The notes beneath the pieces were generated by a model. It did no database searches. It saw nothing but the letters and a program-made list of their open reading frames with translations, and was not told the DNA's origin. Shown piece by piece: positions 21,507-43,600 of a stretch of 64,000 bases of DNA. The position numbers and the translations under genes are program-made. The stretch's first letter is position 1. Every line of letters starts with the position of its first letter. Source of the DNA: Undaria pinnatifida. Its lineage: Eukaryota; Sar; Phaeophyceae; Laminariales; Alariaceae. The stretch is taken from contig JABAKD010000009.1 of NCBI GenBank assembly GCA_012845835.1, positions 6,325,324 through 6,389,323 of the forward strand, given 5' to 3'.

Positions 21507-23046
21507 CGAAGTCGTATGCCTGTTGCCGACCGGTATTATGGCGGACAAAAACAAATTGGTGCTGCATTATTCTCTTCATGTAGTAACAAAAAAATAAGAG
21601 GGCAGTACGGCAGTGCAGCAGTACGTACGGTAGTAAAGGACAGAGGAGTGCAACAGACTGTAGTGGGGACGGTGGTACTCCCAAGCACCAGTGGGAGGCC
21701 GGTATTTCAGTAGAAACAAAAAAAAAGGTTCATCTCCCACCGGACGAAAAGAGACTTCCACGTACGGAACAGCCCACCCACCCACCACGGACGACGCAGT
21801 GCCCCCTCCACCCACCCACCGACCAAATATTTGCTACATACAGCAGTACAGCAGTGCAGCAGTACAGCAGTGCAGCAGTACGTACAGCAGTACACCGGGT
21901 ACCCGGGGAGCAGTTAGTTGGTTGGTTCTTGAGGATCTTGTGTGAAACAGGAAATAGACGGGGGGAGTTTCACTTTTTGACGATACTCGGCATCTCGGGG
22001 AGCGAGCGAGCCGCCATCCACCACCGACCCACCACCCACCATCCACCCACAGACCTACCCAGTACAGCAGTACAGCAATGCAGCAGTACGTAGAGCAATA
22101 CACCTGACAGGCGAGCAGCAGCCGATTCGTTATAATGCTCTCGGGCTGGGCGGGATTTGCAATTGTATACTATTCCCCGCCACGCCGGGGGCCAAGCGAA
22201 AAAAGCTCGCGTTGCCGATTCTGCGCACGGCGAGCGGCGACGGCTGGACGCTGCTGTGATTGGTCCTGGTGTTGTTGTGTTTGCTGTTGACGCAGGCGCG
22301 CTTGTCGGCTCAAGTGGCCAAAAAGCAGTTCGAAAGTTTAGTTTAATTTGAGGAAGTACGATGATGAGTAGACTAAAAATGTTGCACAACAAATAAATGC
22401 TGCTCGAGTTATTATTTCCTTCTAAACTCGTTTTTGCGTGAGAGCGTGAGTTATAGCACGCTCGATGAAAAATCGACGAGCGAGCAGTGGGATTGCTGAA
22501 CCCTATGCGCGATAAAAATTGAAGGCAAGAACCGGGGGGGGAGAAGGGAAGACACCTGTGACCACGGCGTGTCCTGAAGCGCTGGAAAGTAGATGTGTGT
22601 GAAAATAAATAAATAATCCTTTCTACTATATACCTGGTAGTCTAATAATACGCCAACGTCGTGGTAGTGGCGTTCTCTTGGATCTTTGAAAATATCTTCG
22701 CTATAAGACCCCCCCCAAAAAGCTGCGACTCCCGAGCTCCACTCGGCCTCCGGCGGCCTCGCGGTGCCGCCACGTCCCATCCGCACAGCAGCACTACGAT
22801 GTGCCGGCGAAATACCGGCCTTCGGCGCCACCTCGGCGATGGGGGAGCGAAATACCGGCCTCCCACTGGTGCTTGGGAGTACCACCGTCCCCTCTGCTGC
22901 ACTCCTCTGTCCTTTACTACCGTACGTACTTTTGCACTGCAGTACTGCCCTGTTAATTATTTTGTTATTTTAGTACTTTTTAGAGGATGATACGGAGCAC
23001 CAATTTGTTTTTGTCCGCCATGCCCGCCGGCAACAGGCATACTTCG
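21507..23046. mobile_element. 1.54-kb element with about 200-bp terminal inverted repeats
   Basis: The left arm 21507-21708 and right arm 22849-23046 are reverse complements over almost their full length (shared GTATGCCTGTTGCC, GGCGGACAAAAACAAATTGG, GGTAGTAAAGGACAGAGGAG, CCCAAGCACCAGTGGGAGGC). The interior holds CAGCAGTACAGCAGTGCAGC-type runs, CCACCCACC stretches and a piece also found near 57510-57650. No transposase frame is seen, so it is non-autonomous. Long inverted repeats are reminiscent of Mutator-type or foldback elements. No target duplication was found. Confidence 0.72.
22455..22600 (-). repeat. Family E repeat segment
   Basis: The reverse complement of about 57510-57650 (GCAGTGGGATTGCTGAACCC, GCGATAAAAATTGAAGGCAAG and a G/C tract). 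It lies in the inner part of the inverted-repeat element. Confidence 0.65.
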
Positions 23047-23490
23047 TGAGTGCGACCGCTAGTTATTGATATAATAATACTAGGTAATAAGGATACAACC
23101 GACCGTGGTCGTGGTACACTTTATTTAGTATAACATACGTAGTTTATTTAGTCACAACTTACTGTTTTTCTTCGTTGGTTGGGGTGCACGAGAGCGTTGA
23201 TCGTCGCCGCGCCACCTCGATACATGCTTCGCAACTAGCGGGTTCTCGTGCTACGAACTACGCGAGTGGCGCTCATTCGCTCATTTTGTTGTGTCGCTGT
23301 TGTGTTTACGAAGAACAAAACCCGCAAAATTAAATTCTGACAAAAATCTCATAAATTTATTTGCCAAGGGTATAGAACACGCATAAACCCCCAGATCCCG
23401 GGTTTCCATCCTCCAAGCGATAGCATAGATGGTCACTAGCTCGGAGCCGCACAGACCATCGTTGCTCTGTCCAGCCTGTAGATTTGAACC
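23047..23490. other. Upstream region of HSP70
   Basis: Presumed promoter and 5' UTR. No convincing array of three nGAAn heat-shock units and no clear TATA box. The start codon context AACCATGGCCGCC is favourable. Confidence 0.5.
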
Positions 23491-31721
<8,231 letters not shown>

Positions 31722-34041
31722 TTGGTTGATTGCTTGATCTGATAAGTTGGTTGGTTGTGGTTGATTTTGTCAGGTCATTTGTCTGTGGCCTCCCGTAATG
31801 CATGGTTATGGCGGATTATCTATAATATGTGTGAGGGGAGGGCGGTGGGGTGGGGAGGCTTCGTGCGTGTACACGTCCGTTCGTTCATACGGGGAACGAA
31901 AGGAGTTGACCCTTTTACTACCATTAGTACGAACTAACGACAGCTTTAGTTTCAAGTAGGTTGTCCTCTAAAGCGTGGGTTGTGGTGCTATATGGGTTAA
32001 GAGAGCCTAAAGGTGGCGTCGACTGCTTGTTGCGGTTGGGGTGTGTGCGGGGTGTTTCTGGACCTTCGGTGGTTTCGGATAGTGCGTGCGGAAGACGGGG
32101 ATTTTTGTCTGGTTGGGGGAGGGCGTCTAGGACTAGATAGTGATGGACGCGTTTGTGTCCTAATAAAACATTGGTGTCATGGTGCGCTTTCTTGCATGGA
32201 AACTAAAGGTTGATAGTTGTCCGTCGTGGGCACGGGACTCTAATTTTTCCCCCATCCTCTCTCGTCATGGTAACGAGACTAATTTTATTACCGTCCTGGT
32301 GCGTTTTGTCTTTTCGTTGGATCGTCAAGTCGCACAATTCACTGCACGCGTTTTCACCTCGCCCGTTAACGCTTCGGTTAACCGAGAGTGCCTAATCCGG
32401 TCTACTTTATGTTTTTCGTTCTCACTTACGTTCTGTGTGACACATTTGCGTAGTGACTTGAGTCGCATAAATGTATTATAGGAGCTACGGAAATCAAAAC
32501 CAAACCGACGTATTAGTATTATCGTAGACGGGGGGGGGCACCGCCGGTAATGGTCGACGCTTTCTATCTCCGCCTCACTCTTAAGGCACGTCCAGTTGTA
32601 TTGATCACATTCAGTTTCATTGTGGGCAATCCGTTGAGAAAGCTTCGATTGGTTGTGTTGTGACATTTACGACCCAGCGTTGTTTGGCAAATATCAAATA
32701 TGTTGCCAGGTACGTACGTACCTGGTATGATGGCGCGGAGCGGTTTCCCTCTTCGCCGCACACTGTCGGTGTCGTAGTCTGCCACGTGGAGGCCCTAAAT
32801 CCTCCCTTGTCTGTAAGCTATTGATTGTGCGCCAACAGTTATATTGCACATGCTGCTGTCACATTACATGTTCACAGCAGTGCTCCTGTATTCCCCAGTT
32901 TACTGGGGTTCCCTGGGGAATGGGAAATCACACGAGTCTGTTCGTCTTCGATGACACTCCAATCAAATTGAATAAAAATAAACTAGCCCTGTTGAAGGAA
33001 GGAAGCCGGAGAACTGCATCCAATGACCTGAGGATATAATATAATGTTGACATTGATTTAATTGGGATAGACTAATTCGGTAGTTTAGCTGTACCCGTAA
33101 AATGAAAACATGTGGGGAAAGGAAACTAGGAAATGGTTGGCAAAAAGGGTTGTGAGAGAGATACTGCTCTGTGGAAGCTTATTTGAGGATACTCAAATTA
33201 TATCGGAACGACACGTGAACTACATCTTACGACCTACAAGCTATATTGTCGGACGGCGAAAGTAATCATAAAATTTAACCCAAACGTTGTATCATATATT
33301 TCATTTTTTTATAATATACTTGGTATATGCGTACGTACGTGAAAGCTAAAACAGCTAACATCGAGCATCATCAACAAACCAACACAAGAAGAGCGAACAC
33401 ACTGAACCACCGAAACCATTAATCACTAGCAGCAACTGTAGCGAGCAAATGAGTCAGGAGACACGTCAAGCACGGGAAAACAAGCGCTGTCCCGGGGTGT
33501 TGGGCCGAGTATTCACTATTAATACTACTACTTTGAATATAGTCTATACATACGTAAGCAGGTTCTTCCGTGCTACTACTTCTAGTTTTCGTTCCAATCC
33601 TTGGGCAAATTCGTAAGGCAAAAATGCTGTTTGTCAAAGGGAGAAAGTGCTGTCTCCTCACACCTTTGTTTTCGAGGAGGCCTCTACTCGTAACAAGGCT
33701 GCGCCAAGGCAGAACGCAGCGCTATCATATATACAAACATTGCATCGTCGATGCGAAGGGGCATTTCGTTGAGTTTTTTTTTAATCCAAACGCATCCTAT
33801 TGGTCGGCCGATTATTCTTGTTCGGATTTCGGTTACACTTTTGTTTTAATTCCACCGCTCGCTGTCCACCCGGACGGCGGCGTCCCGTGCCATGTCGTCT
33901 ATCGCACGGGCCTCAGAGATAAGAATTCCCCCCCATTGCCGGGTCGGGTCAGAGGTCGTCTTTTTTTCGACATGTTCGGGGACACGGCGTTGCTCTCAGG
34001 CTTGCGTCAAGTTTGGAGCCCCCTGCTGCCGGTGTTCGGCC
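31722..34041. other. Intergenic region between HSP70 and the C2/HEAT gene
   Basis: No supported gene. A 20-bp palindrome CCAGGTACGTACGTACCTGG lies near 32706-32727. The stretch 33050-33560 is AT-rich. Confidence 0.5.
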
Positions 34042-37000
34042 ATGCGGAAGAGCCCGAGCCGTGCGATGTGCAAAGGTCTGCCGACGTTCAGAGCTGGCGG
34101 TATTGCTTCATCATTCATCGATTACGGTGTGCGAGCAGACCAAAGCGGAGGCGGCGGCAGCGGCGGTCACAAGAAGACCGCGCTCACGCCGACCTTCTTT
34201 TCCCACGACCACTTCAGCTCCTCGTTAGCTGACACGGAAGGTGCGGACGTTAGATTGTTGATGAGGAGACAGTGTTGTCCATGTACCTGCGGAGCTTGGT
34301 CTATGCTGAAAGTTGAGTGCCCAACGCTACTACTCGTACTGCCTGTACTCCCCTGGTTCCACTATTATTACTGCTGTACTACTGCTGCTATTGTAACTGT
34401 GCCCGAGAGGTGTGTTCCCTCGGTTTTGCCGTTGTACGGTATGGCCCGTGCTTATTCGAATTGTCATCCAGGAAGAACAACTTATGTTGGGTGCGTACCC
34501 GTACCCCTGGTACAGCACATGTTTTGTTTTGGTGGCATGGCAAGCATGGTGCGCTGTTGTGAATTGTGACACATGCTTTGATTGACGCTCGGTGGTGTTC
34601 CCAGACCCGATGTTGAAGCGCACGAGGGTAACGGTGAAGCTTATTGAAGGAAGACATCTCCTGGTGTCGGACCTCTCGACGGGCACCAGCGACCCCGTGG
34701 CGCACCTGTGGGTTGGCTCCGTCGAGGACGGCGACGTTGATTCGCACCAGGATAAGCACGTGCAGGTATGAACTCGAAGCGGTCTGTCTTTTTTTTTTTT
34801 TTTTTCATCCCTCTGGAGATCCGTGTAGAAAAAGCTTAGCATACTCGTAGGCGAGTTTTGTCATTTGTCATGTTTTAGCCTGTGCGGCACGTACAACAAT
34901 AGCAATTGCCTGTGATACTGTCCTCGTGATGATGACTTGCGTCTCGTCGTAAATATCGTGGTATGAATACGAATACGTGTGTAGTTTGAATTTCCACTCT
35001 GGGCCCGTTCCTCTGGCATCAACACGCTGCTAGGTGGCTTTGTGATCCCGAAGTCCTTTGCTTTTCATCACTCTTACTTTCCATCTCAACTCGTGGGAGG
35101 TTTACCCTCCGGTAGCCTTCTGACCAAGCCGTGGTCACAGGCGTCTTTCCTTCTCCCCCCCCCGTGCACATGCCTGCGCAGTAATACACCCCGTGATAAA
35201 TGAAATGGTCTTGAGCACCTCCGACCTCCTCATGGCCGACATCCAAAAATACCGGCGGCGATGAGTTCGCGCACACCGGAGAACGTACAATATATTCTGG
35301 CCTTCAGATATGAACACATTCCAGACAGCTTTGTGCCCACTCGTCAACATATTGCACTGCCCCGATTCCCTTGCCGTCACAACCCCTCTTGCACGCTGAA
35401 TCGCCACCCGTACCCACGTATACATGAACACCGGCATCACCCAACAAAAAAGTCAACGGAGGTTTGCAAGCACACCGTCGACCCCGTCTGGGATGCCGAG
35501 TTTATCTTCCCGCTCGAAGTACAAACCGTAGAAGACGTACTGAGCGGGCGGCTCAACATCCGGGTGCGCGACCACGACGACGCGGACGGGGACGTCCACT
35601 ACCTCGACCTAGGCCGCGTCACAATCTCTCTCGAAACGGTGCTCACGGAAGGCAACATCATGGCCCACACCCAGCTCGTTCAGCTGCCGGCGAGGTGGTA
35701 CCCGCTGCAGCGATGCCCCGGAATGAGGAAATCCCAGGGAGCGTTAAAGATCGCGGTAGGTTTTTTCGTCGGGGCGGACTCCGTGTTGCTCCGAGGTGAC
35801 GACGGCGGGATCCTAGACGACAACGCGGGTGTCGCAATTCGTTTTGAGCACCACATGAGGAGGATTCGTGGATACGGCGCGACTACTACTGGTAGTCGGC
35901 GAGCGGCGTCGATGTCCCCAACGCGTCGAAGCCCAACGACAAGACGGTCTTTGACCGCCCGAGGCGGTACTACCAATCAGCGACCGAAGTCGGCTCCCGG
36001 TGCGACGACGTTAACCTCCCCGAACCACCTCCGACAGCGGCCGTTCGAGCTAAAGCCTATCCAACCGCAGTTTCCAGTCCAGGACACCACGCAAACGCCC
36101 GGCGCGACTCATTCTTCCGAGCTTCCACGGCGGGTTACCACAGAAAGCTTAGAATTTACTAGGGTGGCCGAGGCGGTCGCTAGCGCGCAGCGACCTAGGT
36201 GGCAGGACACATACGGCTCGACGGAGAAGCAGTTTCTAACGGCCGCATCACCTTCTCGGCTGGGCTCGGCAAAGGTCGGCGTCCTTCCGCTAGAGGGTCG
36301 TCGGCAAGAAGACCGGCGAACCTTGGCAAAGGCCATGGCGAGTCCCGCACTGACCGCAAAGCACGTGAGGTCAAGCAGCAAGCTATCGCGGCTGGCGGCC
36401 AAGGCGTCACAAGCAAGCCTCTTAGGCTCGCCACAGTGGGGCTCGACGGGCTGGGGACAGGAAGAAAGTGCGATGGCGAGAGCGCACAGGTGGCAGAGGA
36501 GGCTCCTCGAGTGCATGCAGAGGCTCGAGGCGCGGAGCACGGAGGCCTCAGCGTACGGCGAACTCCGCGCTATGGTGCGCGAAGCTTCCTCCCCTCAGGT
36601 GGGCCAAGTGGTGGCCGCTACACGCACGGTGGGGAGCGCTTGCTCCCTGGCGGCGCGACGGTACACTCTCCGGCTTCTGGCGTGGCTCTGCTGGGACCAG
36701 CCCCGGGCAGCGGGGAAGTTTTGTGGCGGTATTGTCGAGTACGCTCTCGACCGCATTCAGGACGAGGAGACGGCCAGCCTGTGCGGAGATCTGACCCTGT
36801 GCGTCGGGGCGGTCATGCTGTCGGCCCTCCGGGTTAGCTCCGCCGACGCGAGTATGACACAAACTCGACGCTTCTTACGCCTCGTGGGGGAGCAGAGGAC
36901 GTCCGTACGGGTTGCCGCGGGCGCCTGCTGCGCGGCGACGGTGCTTCCGCCCCCGTTTCCTGTCCCCGTCGAGATGGAAACCCACGTTCGCAGTATCGAA

Positions 37001-40000
37001 GACGTGCGCTTGGCGGTCGGGAAGGCGGCGGGGCGCGTCGGCGTCGCTAACGCCGTTCCGAAAGAAGCCGTGCTGCTGCCGGAAGGGCGGGCTTTGATTG
37101 AGCTGGCTGACGCGGAGGCTGCAGCGGAATTCTACAACCGAATCTCGATCGCGGCGGGAGACCTTCCGCGGAACTGGAGTGTTTTCCCGTTTCCCGAGGT
37201 GTGCTTGAACCCTTCCTGGCGATTTTGATACTATTTTTCCTTGTTAGAATGATCTGTGACAGAAAAGGCACAACCTAGCGAAAACAATATCAGCCCAGAT
37301 CAACCACAGTTCTGCGATTCAACACGAGCAGGCGTAACCGAATGGACTTTCGCAGTAGGAGTTATTTATGACTAATACGCAATTATTGTAAAAAAAAATG
37401 TATAGGTATACATGGCTGGTACTCTTATGACCATGACGCTAAAGATAGTTGTTTGTGCAATGGCCGGATCGAGAGTGTTTGAGGATTACTCGGACCTCTT
37501 TACTCTTACGCGACAACCTTTTTTCTCGCTTTCAATCACTGAGATGTCACCGAATCGACCTCCAGTGGCACGAGCGCTCAAGCCTCTGCACCCTACGCTC
37601 GCATGCTGTTTCTGCATTCCCCATGGCAGGACTTTTGCGCCGAAGTCAAGCTTGCAGAGGCGGCACACCACGCCAGGCTCACTGTGAACAGCGAGGAAAT
37701 CCTCGCGTGTTTATTGGAAGCCTTGGGCTCCGGCAGGTCGGAGGGAACGCGAGCGGAACTTTTCAACGCCGTAGCTGCCATGGCGCGCAGCTGCGCTATC
37801 TACGGACCCTTGCAGGAGACCTCGGACGGACTCCCGACCATCGCAGAGTTCGATTTAGGAGGGCAGCCTGCAAGAGGGTTGCTTGCAACTCTCAGGAAGG
37901 GTCTGCCCGCGATCGTGCAAGCAGTGTCTACGGTCCTTGACTGCCCGGTGCGGCGCGCGTTCTCCTGGAAAGAGCGCAAGGCGGCGCTAGATTTGATCGT
38001 TGCTCTTGCCGCTCTGCGCGATCTCCGAGGTCCAGAGGGTCCCCTCGGGGAGCACCGCCTCCAGCTTATTCACGGGGCGACTACAGGCAAGCGCGATTCC
38101 GTTGCGGCTGTTAGGGAGGCTGCTGTGCAATCGTTGGCGGCACTCGAAGCCACGGTTGTCGAGAAAACCGAGCGAGAAACGCTAAAAACAGGTATGATTT
38201 CTTGTCTGGGCACTCTCGGAGACGGGAGCAGGGGGGTGGGGGAGACTGGCATGTCGGTCGACGATACGAGAAATAAGCATCACCAGTCGGGGGAGGCAGA
38301 GACGTTCACGGATCTGGAAAAGCTTAAGAAGAAGACTCTAGATGGGGCCCTGAGGAAATGGGAGCGGGTGTCGAGCGACGCAGTCGACGCAGCAGAGCGC
38401 AAGATAGAGCGCTTTCGAGAGCATCGCGATGAGGGGAGAAAAAAACAGCAGCGACAACGACGAGCAGAAGAGGAGGCACCGGTGGCAAGCTCGACTTTGT
38501 CCGCGTTATTAGAAGTAGAAAGGACACCGTCGAGCAGAGATGGTGAGCAGCAGCAGGAGCGCCCCACCAGCCCGCAGAAAATCTCGCTGTCGGCGGCAGT
38601 TGCCGACGAGTGCGAGGAAAAGGACGTAAACGGAAATACTCGCACCCCTGACCGATGCAAACCAACACCGTTGGGTACCCCCGGGGCGTCTGAGGATGGC
38701 GCCGAAACTAGCAAGGACGATACCGATCGTGCACCGCCAGAGCGAGAAGCGGGGGCGGACACTTCACGAGCCGAAGCTACTACTACCCACGACGCTGTAC
38801 CCAAACGCGGACACCAAGAATGCGACATCCCGCCAGCTCGGCTCGGTGGGAACGCGACAGCCGAAGTCAAGCAGGAGTGCGTGCAGGGAGCTGTCCCTTT
38901 GCAGAGGCAACAGCCGTTGCCGACAACGCCATCGCCGGCCGAGGACAAAGCTCAATTTTCGGAGACGTCAATCGTTCCGAAACTTGACCAAGAAGAGCCA
39001 GCAGCGGCGGCGGTGACGGTAGCGGCGGTAGCGGCGGCGACGGGAGAGGGACCGGCGCCAATGCTTGCCCCGTCTTCGCTGCTTCCGCCGATGAATGGGG
39101 GGCCGCAGGCAGATACCGCGCGCCTCCTTCAACACCTCTGCAACAAGACGGACACCATTGCAAGCGTGCTCGAAAGCCTAGGTCAACGAGTCGTTGGGAT
39201 GGAGAGAACCCTCGTTGTGAGTTCCCCCTTCGCTCTCCCGGGTGTTAGGGCAGTACGTTTATTTTACTCAAACACTGCTGTTAATGTTCATGGGTGATGC
39301 ATTGTATGGCCGCTAGTTGAACGGTTAGTGAAACGGGTAGTGGTAGTTCTAGCGGACGAAACGCTTCGAATTATCCACTCCAGTAGCGAACACCGACAGA
39401 GTCTGCCCCTTGTCTGCGGACCCAGGACCTGGTCTCGCTGCACTCGACATCGACGCGCACGCTATAATTACCACTCTACATGTGCGCTGCAGTGCACTGC
39501 AGAGACCAGACATGAGTCGCGAGGGGCACCCCGACGGCCGAGCAATAAAAACATGCTGAAACATCTCAGCAGACGCCACCCCTCCACCCAACCCACCCGC
39601 TTCACCCAACCCCCCCACTCCCTCCCTTTCGGCCGCCCGACAGTCGCAGGAATCCCCGCACTCGGCTGAGTCGTCCACCTTCTCCCCGCCCCGTCAACTA
39701 AAGCGGCCACGATCAGTGCGGGCCCGAAGCCCCAACACCGCGCCTTTTCCCAAAGGCGAGCTTGATCATTCCACGCCAAATTTCGTCCAGGCGACCGCCC
39801 CAAAAGCGTCCGTCGCGGCCGAATTCAGCTCGGCCCGTAGCACTACGCGCGTACGGCGACAGATCGCCCTCCTGGTGCGTCGCGAGGATTTCGAGCAAGC
39901 TTTTCGGCTGGCACTGACTTCCGGCACCGAACGCGATGTGCTGCGACTGATGGGGAGCGCAGGCGGCCCCGACCTGTGCCGACGCCGACTTGGTATGGAA

Positions 40001-40306
40001 ACCCGTGATCGCCTCTTCGCGTTTTTGGCGAGGACAATATCTGGGGGGCTTTACGCCGAGCACGCGCTACCGTGGGTGTTTGAGCTTGTGAGGGCCGGGG
40101 AGGCGAGGGCGCTAACCTTAGCGGTGCGGATGCAGTTAGCCGGTGCCCTGCATGGGTTAGCCGCGAGCCCTACAGATCAGGGGGTGATGGCAGCTAAGCT
40201 AGGGCCGTACTTGTCGTTGACGTCAGTTGGGCGGTCTTCTCTGTCTGATGCTGCCGCGGGCGGAGGAGTGTTTAGTAGTTTGGAGGTGACAGGGGGCAGG
40301 GCGTGA
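34042..40306 (+). CDS. C2 domain + TORTIFOLIA1/SPIRAL2-like HEAT-repeat protein, 1451 aa
   Basis: Exons: 34042-34240, 34605-34765, about 35453-37198, 37630-39216, 39644-40306. Splice phases agree throughout (phase 1 after exon 1, then phase 0). The exon 3 acceptor (AAAAAAG|TCA) is weak and the least certain edge. Residues 71-225 form a C2 domain (VTVKLIEGRHLLVSDLSTGTSDP, TVDPVWDAEFIF and an acidic loop RDHDDADGD), a calcium/phospholipid-binding fold. A basic Ser/Arg/Thr-rich linker (about 230-450) follows. HEAT-type helices span about 465-880 (RYTLRLLAWLCWDQPRAA; SWKERKAALDLIVALAALRD). Then come a long acidic disordered part, a short coiled coil (about 1200-1231) and a C-terminal domain (REDFEQAFRLALTSGTERDVLRLM ... 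LPWVFELV). HEAT, coiled coil and C-terminal domain follow the order of plant TOR1/SPR2 microtubule plus/minus-end proteins. The fused C2 domain is not known to me in that family. Confidence 0.72.
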
Positions 40307-43300
40307 GGTTTTGTGTTTATTGCGTGCTTTGGTTCGCGGTTATGGGGTGAATGGTTGGCGTTTGAGGTATAATACGTGGGGTGAATAATCAACGGGGTCT
40401 TGGCAGGACCTTTCCAAGAAAGACACCGACGAAACCTAAAACCAAAACGACGATTGTCTTTTGACTTACCAAAGCGATGGTTGTCTTTTGACTTGATAGC
40501 TTTTTATGTTAGCAAAAACCATGTACAAGCTGAAGAGCTGTTAGATGCGCGCAATATAATTTCATAATTTCAAGCGCGTTCTCCTCGAACAGAACTTGAC
40601 TTCATTTAAAGCATACTGTTGGAAGCGCGCTTACTTAGGGCCTTGTATGCAGAACATAACAAAACATTCGAGTTCGCTCACGGGCTGGATGAAATAATCC
40701 TTCCCCGTGGAAAAAAACAGAGTTTTGCGCGGGTCATGCCACGACGCGCGGGTCGGGAGCTATTCAAACTCTCACGGGTCGTGCCGCATCGGATTTGGAG
40801 ATCGAAATCTCACGGGTCGTGTCGGGTTATGTCAGGGGGTTTTCAAACCTAAGCGGGACTCGCGAGAAGTCATTGTACTCGTGAGACAACTCAAAAATAT
40901 CCAAGATATGCACTCCGACTTTATAAACACGCTAGCGTTACGTACAATATGACCTCCACTGACACGCAACATTACAGCGCCCGTCAGCATTGTCCAACGC
41001 CATGGCATGCCGACCGCAAGTAGAATGCGGGTGCTTTCAACGATACACCTGATATGGACCAAGCATCACAGCCGTGACGTCGCCCAAACATAAATGTGAA
41101 GCTGACGTGATTCAAAGCACCATCGCCGTGACATCGCCAAAACCCCACACGGGAAGAACTGCATACAGGAAAAAGAGAACGCATGACATTCAAAGATTGC
41201 ATCCATTGAGGCCGAACGACAATTGCGCCAGAAAGTGACAACACCGCAGATGTGAGCTTTTTTGCCTATCGACCGATTGTTAAATCACTCGATTCGCATG
41301 CGAAGCTCGTCAAAAATGTTTTCAGAGAGCTTTCTTTTACCAGTTCGAACCACTCGATCAAGACGCTGCCTGCGCTCCATCCTCGGGCTCACTCGCATCA
41401 TTATTTTGCTGAAACTCACGCGATCCTCGCTATGTTTCTTGTTTAATCTCAGCTGCCGAATATGTCTCAAAAGCCAACCCGCCTCGCTCCCCCCCCCCGC
41501 CTCATTGGGGGGAGGTCATATAATGTAAAACCGTATTAGGCTTCAGACTACGTACGGTTTGGAGGAGATCGCGGTAAGGCCTCCCTCTCTATACCCCCCA
41601 TGTGTCGCCATTTGTGCATGACCGAGTCTACGATAGCCCCCCCCAAAACCAGCGTTTCATGGCTGCTCGACACAAGGAAGGATATACTACTGAGAAAAAA
41701 GGTCCATATATTTTCTTGCGCGCAAAGGTCTAACGACCGACGACGTCGGGGTGTCGAAGGACACCGTATTTCAGGAGACACGACCGGGAGCTGGTTTTGA
41801 AGCCGGCGATTTCGTTCAAGAAAAGTTGGAGGGGCTATCGTAGAACGACTCGCATGTTGGATACTTCGGGGACAACACAGCTTTCGGATGATGCAGCGAA
41901 GGCAGTACACATGGCGGGGGACGGGGCTACCCCCGCGTTTCATAATGCACTAACACCGTAGGCGGTCTTTCTAACATTAAGATTGTGGGTTTTAACCATC
42001 TTCTCTCCTTCATTTTCTGCAACCCTAACTGCGGCCCAATCCAATCCCCCACCCCAGAGCAGTTTCGCCGAAACTCTTCCCCCATCCGTGATTCCTGAAA
42101 AAAAAAAAAAGAGTTTCATATCGCCTTCGACTTATGGGTGTGCATGTGTAGCCACTGCCGCAGCTACTACTGATTGGGAGCGTCTTCCAAGCGCGACGCG
42201 GCCAGAGGAGACTAGTCAGCACCAAGAGCCACACGAGTAGTGGATAGTCGGATCCCAATGATACAGGCCGAAATTTCATTTCAAATCGTCCAGTTCGAAC
42301 GATTTCACCCGAACTGTCTCTTCCGAATGGCCCAGTCTGAATTTCCCGATCAGTACGAGGAGTATCAATTCATAACGACATGTACCCTTCCCATCAAAGT
42401 GGGAGGAAACACGAGCGCACCATTTCGATGCGGTACTTCATCGAAAACAGACGCAACGTACCGGTAAATAGCCGAGGAGTTCGCAACAACGGGAAAACGA
42501 AGACTCCAATACGGAAAAGACAAGCCCACGACAAGAGAGTTCAGCAGCCCCTTCTCAAAGGCCAAGGTGTCGGCTGAAGGCACCCTTGGCCCTTGATGGA
42601 CAGTCGTCAAGAACAGCCATCAAGGAACACACAACGCTAAAAGTAGAGATTACGTCTAAACAGGCCCCTTGATGTGTCAAAACTGTTAATAGACCGCCAA
42701 CCGACATCTTTGCTCAAGGGCACAAGCGGGCAACGCCTCCTCCACAAAAATCAACGAAGGGCAAAGGAAGTCCCGAAAGCGTCAGGGAGGTAAGATAGAC
42801 GTTAGACCTCGTACAATTGACAACGTAAAATAGAATCCTCCGTACCCCCCCCCCTCCCCCGTCCAAAAATATACATAAAATAGTTGGCCTCGGTTGGCAC
42901 CAACGCTGTAAAACATCATGATGTATATTGGGGTTGGCGTTGGCTGGCAACGACACTGTAGAACAAGCCAACCAGTGGGTGAGCTAGTTAACAAGGGTAC
43001 CGCTTCTTTTTCTTTTGTTTAGCGGTCACCGTGATGGTTGTCGAGCTAGATCATATTGTGCAGGGTGGAGAATCCTAACTCCGCACAAGGGGAATTATCG
43101 CATCACGTAGTGTGAATATGGTAAGGCATCCACGAGGCAGTTACATAGTACTACCCATTGCTGGAGTGGCCACACCAGAAAACAAAGTAACTCATTGGCG
43201 CTGTCATCCATAAAACAAGACGGAAGGTAGGAGGTGCCGAAATCCGTCTTAGGAGCGGTTCTTGGAAGGATGAAGTTCACCCTTCTTGCGGCTCGTCGAA

Positions 43301-43600
43301 CACCCCACGGCGCTTCGCGCTTGGTGCGAGCAATGTCTGCCTGGTCGGTGAAAACCCAACATGCTCCGTCCCGGCATAGTAGGGATGCGAGGGTCCTATG
43401 GTCATACAACTACGGCCATACATAAACTGAGTACACCCCTCCCCCCCTTCCCCCCTTCCAGGCAGGTAGTCATAACTTCAGATCGGACCTAGACAGCTAA
43501 ATTGAAAATCAACCGGTCGAGGAATGACAAGATACAAAGAAAGAAAACAGGAGAAGGAAGAACAACAAGAACAAGAACAAGACTACGAGACGATTTGTGG
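40307..43600. other. Intergenic region between convergent genes
   Basis: No gene or transposon recognised. Short CACGGGTCGTGYCG repeats occur at 40730-40830, an A run at 42099-42110 and C runs near 41488 and 42848. Both flanking genes end towards it, so it should hold two 3' ends. Confidence 0.5.

Noticed and set aside
23047-23490. Heat-shock elements upstream of HSP70
   Set aside because: Only scattered GAA and TTC; no run of three alternating nGAAn units at 2-nt spacing.
33570-34232. 220-codon frame upstream of the C2 gene
   Set aside because: Overlaps exon 1 in another frame. The frame starting at 34042 is the one that joins the C2 exon in phase.
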